A DNA stretch of 64,000 nucleotides from Planctomycetota bacterium. Lineage in GTDB: Bacteria; Planctomycetota; UBA1135; GCA-002686595. How positions within the stretch are numbered: the stretch's first letter is position 1; each line of letters begins with the position of its first letter. The stretch covers positions 309,025-373,024 of the forward strand of contig DUCM01000021.1 in NCBI GenBank assembly GCA_012959785.1, read 5' to 3'. The notes below the pieces were generated by a model that was given only the letters and a program-made list of their open reading frames with translations, was not told the DNA's origin and searched no databases. This document shows positions 51,594 to 61,821 of this stretch, piece by piece. The translations under genes were made by a program, and so were the position numbers.

Positions 51594-51932
51594 CTACTCC
51601 ATGCCCTTGGGCCGGCGACCCCGGGGCAGGTTGACCTTGGGGGTCTTGACGCCCACCTTCTCCAAGTAGACAGAGAGCGGGCGGCGTGTGTCAGCCAGCA
51701 CATGGCGGACGAGGTTGTCCTCTTCCTTTTCCGCAACGGCGAGGGCGCGGTCGATGCCCTTGAGAGCCGTGGCGGCGGCCTTGATCGACGGCGACCTTTG
51801 CATGTCGCGGGTTTTCTGGCGGGTCTTGACCTCATGGATGCGGTTCTGCAGGTCCTGGATCAACTCCTCATCCGTGCGCCGATAGCGGGTGTTGCCTTCC
51901 TTCGGTGTGCGTTTGGTCTTTTTCTTTGCCAT
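51594..51932 (-). CDS. Small basic protein, possible nucleic-acid binding
   Basis: 112 aa, very Lys/Arg-rich. It begins MAKKKTKRTPKEGNTRYRRTDEEL, has a central helical region (LIQDLQNRIHEVKTRQKTR, SIKAAATALKGIDRALAVAE) and ends with LPRGRRPKGME. The GRRP-type basic tail after a coiled region is similar to small nucleoid-associated proteins, but it lacks a domain I can name. Start ATG 51932; ATG 51947 would add MATTN. Upstream lies an intergenic region with 16-bp iteron-like repeats. Confidence 0.6.
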   Translation of the reverse strand: MAKKKTKRTPKEGNTRYRRTDEELIQDLQNRIHEVKTRQKTRDMQRSPSIKAAATALKGIDRALAVAEKEEDNLVRHVLADTRRPLSVYLEKVGVKTPKVNLPRGRRPKGME

Positions 51933-52003
51933 ATTCGTGGTAGCCATTAGTCTCTTTGATGTTCTCCGGGAGGGGTTCCTTCGGATGATTTCCCGGGCCA
52001 TTC

Positions 52004-52067
52004 GTTTATGCAAGTCATCTGGCGCGCAAGTGATTTGGCGCGCAAGTAATCTAACTCGGAAGTGGTT
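52004..52067. repeat. Four iteron-like repeats, 16-bp period
   Basis: (C/G)AAGT recurs at 52011, 52027, 52043 and 52059, exactly 16 bp apart. The two middle units share TGGCGCGCAAGT perfectly (52020-52031, 52036-52047); the outer two are degenerate. They lie in the 325-bp gap between the divergent small basic protein gene and the AlkA-like gene. About 1.5 helical turns separate units, so a multimeric DNA-binding protein could bind, or this is a decayed tandem duplication. Confidence 0.6.
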
Positions 52068-52257
52068 CAGAATGGCCGCTGTTTTCGCTTCGGAATTCAA
52101 TCCGCATTCTGCAATGGAGTTCGATCAGAATCAAGCACCAGCCCGGGAATTAGGGGCCGAACTTCAGTAGGAGTACGCGATCAGTAAGACTATGGGGGGC
52201 CATATCCTGACGCAGACCCCGCGGCTGTCTTGTTTGCATGGGGAGCTATCATTTTCC

Positions 52258-52899
52258 ATGCTGCTCGAGGCCATGCGTCCCACTCCCGCACAATTGCGCG
52301 CCCTCGCTCGGCGCGATCCGGTCCTCGGCGCTGCTCGCCGGAAGGTGCCCCCGTTCCCCGATTATCCCGCTGCTGGGCCGCGTGAAGTGCGCACGCACTT
52401 TGATGCCCTGGCGCGATCCATCGTTCACCAACAGCTCTCTACCCGAGCGGCCGAGACCATCTGGCAGCGCGTCTCGCGGCTGACTCCGGGCCCGGGCCTC
52501 GGTGCTGCGCCGCGTTTCTTGGAACTTTGCAAGCAGAATCTGCGCGGCGCCGGGCTCTCGCGTGCCAAGACCGAGGCTCTGCAGGACCTGGCCGCGCGGG
52601 TCGCGGACGGCCGCTTGAGCCTGCGCGGCCTGCATCATCGCAGCGATCTCGAAGTGCAGGAGGCCCTGGTTGAGGTGCGCGGCATTGGTGCCTGGACAGC
52701 TCAGATGTTCCTGCTCTTTCGCCTCGGTCGCCTGGATGTGATGGCCCCTGGGGATATGGGCTTGCAAGAGGGCCTGCGGCGTCTCGACGGTCTCAAGGAG
52801 CGCCCCGGTCCCAAGGAACTCAGCGCAAGAACCGAGACCTGGAGCCCCCTGCGTAGCGTGGGTGCCTGGGTTCTCTGGCGCCTCCTGGACCAAGCTTGA
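52258..52899 (+). CDS. AlkA-type DNA-3-methyladenine glycosylase
   Basis: 213 aa HhH-GPD protein. LARSIVHQQLSTRAAETIWQR and the helix-hairpin-helix VEVRGIGAWTAQMFLLF are typical; PGDMGLQEG carries the catalytic Asp (D-x-G). Removes alkylated bases in base-excision repair. It is a short AlkA form without the N-terminal TBP-like domain. ATG 52258 (MLLEAMRPTPAQ) is preferred; the frame extends a little upstream. The next small gene begins 1 nt after its stop. Confidence 0.9.
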   Translation: MLLEAMRPTPAQLRALARRDPVLGAARRKVPPFPDYPAAGPREVRTHFDALARSIVHQQLSTRAAETIWQRVSRLTPGPGLGAAPRFLELCKQNLRGAGLSRAKTEALQDLAARVADGRLSLRGLHHRSDLEVQEALVEVRGIGAWTAQMFLLFRLGRLDVMAPGDMGLQEGLRRLDGLKERPGPKELSARTETWSPLRSVGAWVLWRLLDQA

Positions 52900-52900
52900 C

Positions 52901-53113
52901 ATGTCTGTGCGCTATTTATTGACTTGCAAGGTGGTCGGAGTCACGACCGAGATCAAGTGCCTCGCTGGCTGGCCTCTCACCGTGGAGCAGGACACCGCGG
53001 AGAAGGGCCTACACCGCGCGCCGCTGACCCGAGGCCAGCTGCTGCTCGGCATCATCACCGAGAGCGTCCCATGCCTTTTTTTCGTGCGGCTCAAGAAAAG
53101 CGCCGGGGAGTGA
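52901..53113 (+). CDS. Small hypothetical protein (70 aa)
   Basis: Begins ATG 52901, one base after the glycosylase stop, and its stop overlaps the next gene's start (TGATG at 53111-53115). Product starts MSVRYLLTCKVVGVTTEIKC and ends FFVRLKKSAGE. The first nine residues resemble small planctomycete Cys-motif proteins (MxVRYLLxC), but the CxC pairs expected further on are not present, so it could be diverged or frameshifted. Its tight fit between two genes is the main reason to call it. Confidence 0.45.
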   Translation: MSVRYLLTCKVVGVTTEIKCLAGWPLTVEQDTAEKGLHRAPLTRGQLLLGIITESVPCLFFVRLKKSAGE

Positions 53114-54228
53114 TGCGTATCTTGCGTGCCGTGTTCGTGGCCCTGCGCGACTTCGTGCGCGCGGTAGAAGTCCACGGTCTGTTCACCCACGCCTCGGCCT
53201 CTGCTTTTTTCCTTTTCCTGTCCCTACCACCAGCTCTTCTGGCCTTGGTGGTCATGGTGGGCTTGATACCCATCGAGGAGTGGACCGCCAGCGGTGGACA
53301 GTCCCTTCTGGAGAGCGCCCAAGCTGCGATCCTTTGGTTCGCGCCTGAAGAATCAGCGATTGCCCTGAGTCATGTCCTCGAATTGCGCCTGGCGCCCTTG
53401 CTGGCAGGTCTCGACGACCTCTCGCGGGTTTCCTTGCTCGAAGAGATCCAGGGGTTCCTGGATCGCAGCGCCGGGCCGAGTCTGGCGCGTTCGGTGGGAA
53501 CGATCCTGGCGGACATCCTGGGTAATCCCAAGCCGGGACTCTTGACCGCCAGTTTCTTCGTCATCCTGTGGTCCGCTTCGGGGGCCACCCGGGCTGCCAT
53601 GCGGGCCCTCGGTGAGATCTACGAAGTGCGCCGCCGTTCGTGGGTCAAGCGCAACAGCTTGGGGCTGCTCCTGACCGTGTTCTTTCTCCTGGCCTGGACG
53701 GTGATCCTGGCCCTCTTGCCCGTCTTCGGAGCCCTGACTCGTTTGACCGCCAACTACCTCGACCTGGGAGCCGGTGCCCTCGCCTGGTGGTCGGCTACGA
53801 GTTGGTGTTTGGGTGCCCTGCTGCTCTTTCTCTCGGTCCTCGTGTTCCACCGCCTGGGACCCGATGTCTCCCTGCGCAGCCGTGCGTTGGCCCCGGGCAG
53901 TTTCTTGACTGTGGCCCTCTGGGCGGGGTTATCGTGGGGTTTGGGCGAGTGGCTGGAACACAGTTGGCAAAAGCACAATTCCACCTACGGGGCCCTTGCC
54001 GGGGTCATTGCGGTACTCCTTTGGTGCTACCTGATTTCCCTGGGGCTGCTGCTCGGAGCGGAGTGCAACACGGCCCTTTTGCGCTGGCGCGGTCGCGACC
54101 GGCGAGTGGCGGGGCCCCTTGATCTGGCTGCAGCGACCCGCGCCGTGGTGGAGCCCGAGGTCGTGGCGGACCCCATTGAGGCCCGGCTCCTGGCTGGCGA
54201 TTTGTTTTCACCCGGCGACGACTCGTAG
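53113..54228 (+). CDS. YihY/BrkB-family inner-membrane protein
   Basis: 371 aa. FTHASASAFFLFLSLPPALLALVV at the N-terminus, WSASGATRAAMRALGEIYEVRRRSW in the middle, and STYGALAGVIAVLLWCYLISLGLLLGAECN near the C-terminus are the conserved regions of the YihY/virulence-factor BrkB family (once called RNase BN). About six transmembrane segments. Transport-like or envelope role, not known. ATG 53113 is coupled to the small ORF's stop by TGATG; ATG 53070 (MPFFRAAQEKRRGV) is in frame and a possible alternative. Confidence 0.87.
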   Translation: MRILRAVFVALRDFVRAVEVHGLFTHASASAFFLFLSLPPALLALVVMVGLIPIEEWTASGGQSLLESAQAAILWFAPEESAIALSHVLELRLAPLLAGLDDLSRVSLLEEIQGFLDRSAGPSLARSVGTILADILGNPKPGLLTASFFVILWSASGATRAAMRALGEIYEVRRRSWVKRNSLGLLLTVFFLLAWTVILALLPVFGALTRLTANYLDLGAGALAWWSATSWCLGALLLFLSVLVFHRLGPDVSLRSRALAPGSFLTVALWAGLSWGLGEWLEHSWQKHNSTYGALAGVIAVLLWCYLISLGLLLGAECNTALLRWRGRDRRVAGPLDLAAATRAVVEPEVVADPIEARLLAGDLFSPGDDS

Positions 54229-54254
54229 GGTGCAGTAGACTGCCCACCCGACAG

Positions 54255-56017
<1,763 letters not shown>

Positions 56018-56019
<2 letters not shown>

Positions 56020-56034
56020 TAAGCCCAGCTTATC
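56018..56034. promoter_or_regulatory. GATAAG palindrome between thiC and the Aas-like gene
   Basis: GATAAGC-CCA-GCTTATC, a perfect 7-bp hairpin/dyad beginning in the thiC stop codon and about 85 nt upstream of the Aas-like start. It uses the same CTTATC/GATAAG half-sites as the candidate operator at 21816-21837, but in the other spacing and orientation. Could instead be a weak thiC 3' hairpin; no T-run follows. Confidence 0.35.
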
Positions 56035-56117
56035 GAAGCGCATTGACCGAATAGAGGGAATGGGGGGCCTTGGAGCCGTAGACTTGGCCGACACCTGCCC
56101 CCGGCCCTCTTCTCACT

Positions 56118-59100
56118 GTGTTCCAGCTCCTCAAGCAACGATCGTTCGGCGCGTTGACCCTGACCCAGTTTCTGGGTGCATTCAACGACAATGCCTTCAA
56201 GCAGTTGGTGCTGCTCTTGGCGCTCTCCAGTGCGGTGCCGTGGGTGGCCGAGGTTTCGTGGGCTGGGGAGTACGGGCAGGCCCTGGGCAGCGCCCTGTTC
56301 TCCTTGCCTTTCGTGCTCTTCGGCGCCTTGACCGGATCCCTGGCAGATCGCTTTTCCAAGCGCTCGGTAATGGTCTGCGCCAACGCCTGCGAAGTGGGAG
56401 TGATGGGGCTCGGCGCCCTGGCCTTTTATTTGGAGAGCTTCTCGGCGGTGCTCGCCGTGCTGTTCTTGATGGGAGCCCAGAGCAGCCTCTTCGGCCCCAG
56501 CAAGTACGGCTCGATACCCGAGCTCACCGAGCGTAGGGATCTATCACGGGCCAACGCCCTCATCCAGATGACCACCTTCGTGGCCATCGTCTGCGGCACG
56601 GGCCTGGGTTCCTGGTTGTTCGAGGCCTTCAGCGGCCGTTTGTGGATTCCCTCGGTGCTCTACATCACCCTTTCGAGCACGGGTTTTCTAGCCAGCCTGT
56701 TCATTGTCGAGCAACCCGCCAGCGCGCCCGAGCGGCCCCTGGACTGGAATGCCGGCCGAGTTTTTTGGCGCCAGTGGAGTGTCATCCGCGGTGACCGAGC
56801 CCTGGTCCTGGCCCTCATCGCCAGCGCCTTTTTCTTTCTCATCGGCGCCACCCTGCTCCTGGTGGTCAACCAGTACGGCAAGTGGCTGGGCCTCGGTGGC
56901 GGGGCCATTGGGTTGCTCTTGACCCTGCTCTCCCTTGGCATCGCCGCGGGCTCACTGCTTGCCGCGCGCCTCTCGGGGGACCAAATCGAGAGCGGCTTGA
57001 TTCCGGCCGGGCTCTTCGGCGTCAGCCTGTCCACTTTTCTCGTGCTGGTCTTCCCGGACTCCACGAATTGGCTGCGGGCCTGCCTCTTCCTGGCCGGGGT
57101 CTCGGCGGGGCTCTTCTCGGTGCCCATCAGGGCCCTGATTCAGCACCTGCCGAGGGCTTCAGATCGCGGCTCGGTGCTCGGCTTCTCCGAGGTGGCGGAC
57201 TTCATCGGTGTGTTCCTCGCCAGCGGACTGTTTTTCTTCCTGGGCAGTGTCCTGAACCTCGATCCGCCGGGGATGTTGGCGACCATCGGCGTCATGGCTC
57301 TGTGCTTCACCGTGGGTTCGTTCTTCTACACCGCGGAGTTCACCCTGCGCTTCTGGTTGACGGTCGTGTTCCACAGCCTGTACCGATTCCGAATCCGCGG
57401 CTCGGAACACATCCCCGGCCACGGCGGCGCGCTGCTGGTCAGCAACCACCTCTCCTTCGTGGACGCCTTTCTCGTGGCGGCCGCGGTGGGACGGCCGTTG
57501 CACTTCATGATGTACCGCAGGTTCTTCGATGTGCCCATCGTGGGTTTGTTCTCGAAGCTCATGGGGGCCATCCCCGTGGCGCCGGAAGACGGACGGGCGG
57601 CCAAGGTCGAGGCCCTAGAGCGGGCCGCGGAGCTTCTGCGACAGGGCGAATTGGTGTGCATCTTCGCCGAGGGTTCGGTCTCGCGCAGCGGCAGCTTGAT
57701 GCCCTTTCGTCGGGGACTCGAGCGCATCGCCAAGCGAGCCGGAACGCCGATCATCCCCGTGGCCCTCGATGGTCTCTGGGGCAGCATCTTCAGCTTTGAG
57801 GGCGGCCGCTTCTTCTGGAAGTTGCCGCGCAAACTCCCCTGGCCCGTGGATGTGCTCTTCGGCCCGGCTCTGCCGCCCGACACCCGCGCCAGCGAAGTGC
57901 GAGCGGTGGTGGAAGAGCTCATCACCACGGCTCGCAGCGACATGCGCGGCGAGGCTGACACCCTTGGCGGGCGCTACCTGCGCGCGGCGAGGAAGTACGC
58001 CGGGCGCACGGCGCTGGTGGATAGCAGCGGCGCGCGACTGACCCATCGGCGGCTCCTGGTGAGCGTGCTGGCCCTCTGCCGCGAGTGCCGTCGGCGTTTC
58101 AGCCCCGGCGAACGGGTAGGAGTGCTCTTGCCCCCCGGAGCCCCGGCGGTGCAGGTCACCCTGGCCTTGACCCTTGCGGGCCAGGTGCCGATCCATCTCA
58201 ATTATTCCCTCGGCGCCCAGGAATTGAGCCATCCGATCCAGCGCGCGGGCCTGCAGCGAATCGTCAGCGCGCCGCGCTTCCTCGCCGTGCTCGGCATCGA
58301 GGAGCCGCCCTGGGAAGTGGATGTTTTGGACCTCGAACAGTTCGCCGGGGCGATCAGTGCCAGGGACAAGCTCGCGGCCGTGCTCGCCAGCGCGCTTCCG
58401 GGCGGGCTTTTGGCCCGGCTCTGGCGGCCGGCCATCGATCCCTCCGCCACGGCCACGATCCTGTTTTCGAGCGGCAGCACCGGCGCGCCCAAAGGCGTGG
58501 TCCTCTCCCACGCCAACCTGCTCTCCAATGTGATCGCCATCAGCCAGGTCCTGGCCCTCGGCGAAGAGGATCGGATCCTTGGCGTGCTGCCCTTTTTTCA
58601 CAGCTTTGGCCTGACCGCCACCCTGTGGGTGCCCCTGCTCCAGGGAGCCACGGCGGTCTATCACAACCGGCCCACCGACGGGGCGCGCATCGCCAAGCTC
58701 TGCGAGACCGAGGGCGTCACCGTTGCCCTGGCCACACCGACCCTTTACCAGGCCTGGATGCGGCGGGCCGCGCCAGAGCAACTGGGGCGCTTGCGCCTGG
58801 CCATCGTGGGGGCAGAAAAACTACGCGGTGCCCTCGCCACGGCTTTTGAGGAGCGTTACGGCCTGCCCCTGCTCGAGGGTTATGGCTGTACCGAGCTCTC
58901 GCCGGTGGTTTGCATGAACCTGCCGGACAGTGACCGCGAAGTCCCCGGCCACGAACGCGTGCACCGGCCGGGCACCGTGGGCCGCGCCTTGCCCGGAGTC
59001 TGCTTGCGCACCGTGGACCCCAAGACCCACGCGGTGCTCGAGCCCGGAGCCGAGGGCCTGCTGTTCGTGCGCGGCCCGAATGTCATGCAGGGCTACCTCG

Positions 59101-59558
59101 ACGATCCCGAAGCCACGGCAAAGGTCATGCACGGGAAGTGGTACGACACAGGCGACATCGGGCGCGTGGACCGCGACAGTTTCCTGGTGCTCACCGATCG
59201 CTTGTCGCGCTTCGCCAAGATCGGCGGGGAAATGGTGCCCCAGGGTCGCGTGGAAGAGGCCCTCGCCGAAGTTTGCTCAAGACTCATGGAGGGCGCTGCG
59301 GGAATTGAAGCCGCAATGCCAGATTTCGCCGTCTGCGCCGTCCCCGATGAGAAGAAGGGCGAACGCTTGGTGGTGCTCCACACAACTCTCGGTTTCAACC
59401 CCGAGGACTGGTGCGCGGGCCTCGCCAAAGCCGGCCTACCGGCGATCTTCCTACCCCGCGCTGACCAGTACTTTGAAGTGCCCGAAATTCCTCGGTTGGG
59501 CACGGGCAAGCTCGATCTCGGGCGCCTGAAGGCGCTGGCCCGCGAGCTTTCTTCTTAG
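56118..59558 (+). CDS. Aas-like fusion: MFS transporter + PlsC acyltransferase + AMP-dependent acyl ligase
   Basis: 1146 aa. Residues 1-410 form an LplT-type MFS domain (LTQFLGAFNDNAFKQLVLLL, LFGALTGSLADRFSKRS). Residues 420-620 hold an acyltransferase with SNHLSFVDAFLV (H-x4-D) and FAEGSVSRSGSLMPF. Residues 640-1146 are an acyl-ACP/CoA ligase (LFSSGSTGAPKGVVLSH, YGCTELSP, YDTGDIGRVD). Such fusions recycle lysophospholipids: uptake and flipping, activation of a fatty acid, and reacylation. In E. coli LplT and Aas are separate. Start GTG 56118. The stop overlaps the convergent oxidase gene by 4 nt. Confidence 0.9.
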   Translation: MFQLLKQRSFGALTLTQFLGAFNDNAFKQLVLLLALSSAVPWVAEVSWAGEYGQALGSALFSLPFVLFGALTGSLADRFSKRSVMVCANACEVGVMGLGALAFYLESFSAVLAVLFLMGAQSSLFGPSKYGSIPELTERRDLSRANALIQMTTFVAIVCGTGLGSWLFEAFSGRLWIPSVLYITLSSTGFLASLFIVEQPASAPERPLDWNAGRVFWRQWSVIRGDRALVLALIASAFFFLIGATLLLVVNQYGKWLGLGGGAIGLLLTLLSLGIAAGSLLAARLSGDQIESGLIPAGLFGVSLSTFLVLVFPDSTNWLRACLFLAGVSAGLFSVPIRALIQHLPRASDRGSVLGFSEVADFIGVFLASGLFFFLGSVLNLDPPGMLATIGVMALCFTVGSFFYTAEFTLRFWLTVVFHSLYRFRIRGSEHIPGHGGALLVSNHLSFVDAFLVAAAVGRPLHFMMYRRFFDVPIVGLFSKLMGAIPVAPEDGRAAKVEALERAAELLRQGELVCIFAEGSVSRSGSLMPFRRGLERIAKRAGTPIIPVALDGLWGSIFSFEGGRFFWKLPRKLPWPVDVLFGPALPPDTRASEVRAVVEELITTARSDMRGEADTLGGRYLRAARKYAGRTALVDSSGARLTHRRLLVSVLALCRECRRRFSPGERVGVLLPPGAPAVQVTLALTLAGQVPIHLNYSLGAQELSHPIQRAGLQRIVSAPRFLAVLGIEEPPWEVDVLDLEQFAGAISARDKLAAVLASALPGGLLARLWRPAIDPSATATILFSSGSTGAPKGVVLSHANLLSNVIAISQVLALGEEDRILGVLPFFHSFGLTATLWVPLLQGATAVYHNRPTDGARIAKLCETEGVTVALATPTLYQAWMRRAAPEQLGRLRLAIVGAEKLRGALATAFEERYGLPLLEGYGCTELSPVVCMNLPDSDREVPGHERVHRPGTVGRALPGVCLRTVDPKTHAVLEPGAEGLLFVRGPNVMQGYLDDPEATAKVMHGKWYDTGDIGRVDRDSFLVLTDRLSRFAKIGGEMVPQGRVEEALAEVCSRLMEGAAGIEAAMPDFAVCAVPDEKKGERLVVLHTTLGFNPEDWCAGLAKAGLPAIFLPRADQYFEVPEIPRLGTGKLDLGRLKALARELSS

Positions 59559-60673
59559 GCGGGGGCCCCAAAAAAGCGCGCCGGGGAGAGGGCGCGTTCC
59601 AGGTTGGGTTCGAGTTTTGCGTTGCACAGCAAAGCTGCGGCCGCACGGCCCACACCCAGTGAAGTGCTCATGCCGTGGCCACCGAGGCCGGCGACCCAGA
59701 ACAGGCCGCGCACATCGGCGTCGAAGCCAATGGTGAAGCCGCCGTCGTCGCTGAAGGTGCGTAGGCCCGCCCAGAAGTGGGCCGCGCGAGCTTCACCCTG
59801 GCCCGCGAGAACTTCACTGGCCCGCTGGGCGACAAGTTCGCGTACCTCGGGGCGCGGCGTGCAGTGATCGGGGTCCACGGGGTCCTCGTCGCAGACGCAG
59901 ATCATGAGGCCACCTGACTCGGGCTTGGCGTAGAAGGCGTCGGGTTCGGACCAGACCACGGGCCAGGCTTTGTCGACGGCGTCGTCGGCCGCGGTCACGA
60001 GCAGATGTCGGCGGCGAGCTTCGAAGGTCAGGTTGGATCCCGCCGCACGAGCGAGAGGCCCAGCCCAGCCGCCGGCGGCGATCACCACCACATCCGCGCT
60101 GAGTTCGCGGCCACCTTCGAGGAGCACGCCCCCGACGCCATTCGGCCCGCGCAGGATCTCAATCACTCGGACCCCAGTTTCAAAGCGCGCACCGCCGCGC
60201 CGAGCGCCGCGCACGAAGCCTTCGAAGAGGGCCGCCGTGTCGATGTGTCCCTCGTCGTGAACGAAGATAGCGCCCTTCCTCTCGCCGCGGTAGTGGGGCA
60301 GGAGCGCGGCGAGGCTGGCGGCATCTGGCGTGGAGACGCGGCCAGGCGCCTTGCGTTGGCGCCAGGCGTGGATGGCCGCGGGGGCGACGGTGCGTGGGAT
60401 CAAGGCCAGGCCCACGGGGTTGACAAGGGGTACCGAACAGAATCCCGGTGGTGGCGCGGCGAGGAAGGCAGCCGTCTCAAGAGCCAGGGCCGTTGTGGCC
60501 GGATGGTTGGTCAGGGTGCGCAGGATGCCGGCGTTCTGGGCCGTGGCCTGGGAACCCAACTGGTCCTCGCGTTCGAGGACCAGGACCTCGCCCATTCTCC
60601 GTTCCGTCAGAGCCCAAGCGCAGGCGGCTCCGGCAATGCCGCCGCCGATGATCAGGATCTTGCGCCGCTCCAT
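59555..60673 (-). CDS. FAD-dependent oxidase/dehydrogenase, DAO (D-amino-acid oxidase-like) family
   Basis: 372 aa. ILIIGGGIAGAACAWALTER binds FAD, LEREDQLGSQATAQNAGIL follows, and FWVAGLGGHGMSTSLGVGRA is the C-terminal FAD contact. The family includes glycine/sarcosine oxidases, DadA and MnmC-type enzymes; substrate cannot be decided. No N-terminal signal or membrane segment. The nearest genes give no pathway clue. Start ATG 60673 (MERRKI). Confidence 0.85.
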   Translation of the reverse strand: MERRKILIIGGGIAGAACAWALTERRMGEVLVLEREDQLGSQATAQNAGILRTLTNHPATTALALETAAFLAAPPPGFCSVPLVNPVGLALIPRTVAPAAIHAWRQRKAPGRVSTPDAASLAALLPHYRGERKGAIFVHDEGHIDTAALFEGFVRGARRGGARFETGVRVIEILRGPNGVGGVLLEGGRELSADVVVIAAGGWAGPLARAAGSNLTFEARRRHLLVTAADDAVDKAWPVVWSEPDAFYAKPESGGLMICVCDEDPVDPDHCTPRPEVRELVAQRASEVLAGQGEARAAHFWAGLRTFSDDGGFTIGFDADVRGLFWVAGLGGHGMSTSLGVGRAAAALLCNAKLEPNLERALSPARFFGAPA

Positions 60674-60705
60674 GGACCCAGTCTACGGCTCGCCAATATG
60701 GCTGG

Positions 60706-61821
60706 CTAGCGCTGCGCGCCGGTCTCGGATATGGCAGGCTCGAAGAGTGCCGTGGGCCACTCCAAGCGCACGGGCAGGGAGAAGAGACTCGCGTCGCCAC
60801 CAGCCGGAGCATGCCAGAGGGTGGTCAATCGATCGCTCTCGAATTGGAGGCGCACTTCCATTGCATCCACCGGGCCAGCCCCCCCGGGCGCGTCGTGTCC
60901 AGCACCCGCTTCACCGGCCAAACCCAGGAGCAAGGCGCTGGCCTTCAGAATTTCGAGCCTCGGGATCTCGCCCGCGAGCGGCCTGGGCAATTCCCTCGCC
61001 ACCCGTTCGGGGGCGGGCACGAGTCGCGAGTTATTGAAGTTCCAGCCGTCTCCGTTCCCAAGAGTAGAGAGCCGTACGCCTTCGAGGCGACGCTTGAAAC
61101 GCCGCGCCCGACCGAGGTCGCAGAGGATCACGGTCCCCGGGCCGTGGACCCTCATCCAGGCTCCCTCCCGGGAATACTCGATGGCCACATCGCCCACGAG
61201 GTAGAGCCCCAGGTCCATGCGGGTCTGCCACAAGGAGTGCAGCCAACGCAGGGGCGTGCCCTCGGGCCAATCGTCGCTATCGAAGAGGGCGGGAGGGCCC
61301 AGGCGCATGCCGCTCTTGGGCACCTGGGTTTGGAGGTAGCGCGGATTGCGCCGCGTGCGGCGCAAACTGCTCTCTGGCAGGGTCGTTCCGGCGCAGAAAA
61401 AAGCTGCTGCGCCGCCACGGACGATGAGGGGTTTCTTGGAGCGTACACGGTCGAGCAGTGCACGGAAGAGCAGGGTCGGTCCGCTTTTCAAAAAGACTGT
61501 CTCGTACCAGTCCATGAAGCTGCCACCCTTGATCACGAGCACCGGGGCCTCAAGGAGTTCTTGCGCGAGGGCGCGGTCGTTGGCTGCGGCGAAGGACCTG
61601 GGAACCAAAAATCGGTCGCCTGCCGGCACTCGGGCCTCTGGCGCCAGAGTCAGGCGGAACTTGCGGGCCTCGGGGCCGCCCACGCGAGCCAGGGTCTCGC
61701 GCAAGCCCTCATCGCCAGTGGCATCGCGTGACACCAGCCACAAGAGTCCCGGGTCCCCGGGTTCTTGGGCCGCAGCAGGCAGCATCAACAATGCGCCGAA
61801 GAAAATGGCCAGGTAGCGCAT
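60706..61821 (-). CDS. Secreted peptidase S51/cyanophycinase-like protein lacking catalytic residues
   Basis: 371 aa with a signal peptide (MRYLAIFFGALLMLPAAAQ). VLVIKGGSFMDWYETVF, IVRGGAAAFFCAG, MRLGPPALFDSDDW, and LGLYLVGDVAIEYSREGAWMRVHGPG follow the order of cyanophycinase-like S51 peptidases. The nucleophile position (GTSAGA in active enzymes) is RGGAAA, so Ser is Gly, and the DxH element is DSD. It should be inactive as a peptidase. Open frame to 62073 is shadow; ATG 61821 overlaps the Nudix stop (ATGA). Assignment rests on pattern order and is tentative. Confidence 0.5.
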   Translation of the reverse strand: MRYLAIFFGALLMLPAAAQEPGDPGLLWLVSRDATGDEGLRETLARVGGPEARKFRLTLAPEARVPAGDRFLVPRSFAAANDRALAQELLEAPVLVIKGGSFMDWYETVFLKSGPTLLFRALLDRVRSKKPLIVRGGAAAFFCAGTTLPESSLRRTRRNPRYLQTQVPKSGMRLGPPALFDSDDWPEGTPLRWLHSLWQTRMDLGLYLVGDVAIEYSREGAWMRVHGPGTVILCDLGRARRFKRRLEGVRLSTLGNGDGWNFNNSRLVPAPERVARELPRPLAGEIPRLEILKASALLLGLAGEAGAGHDAPGGAGPVDAMEVRLQFESDRLTTLWHAPAGGDASLFSLPVRLEWPTALFEPAISETGAQR

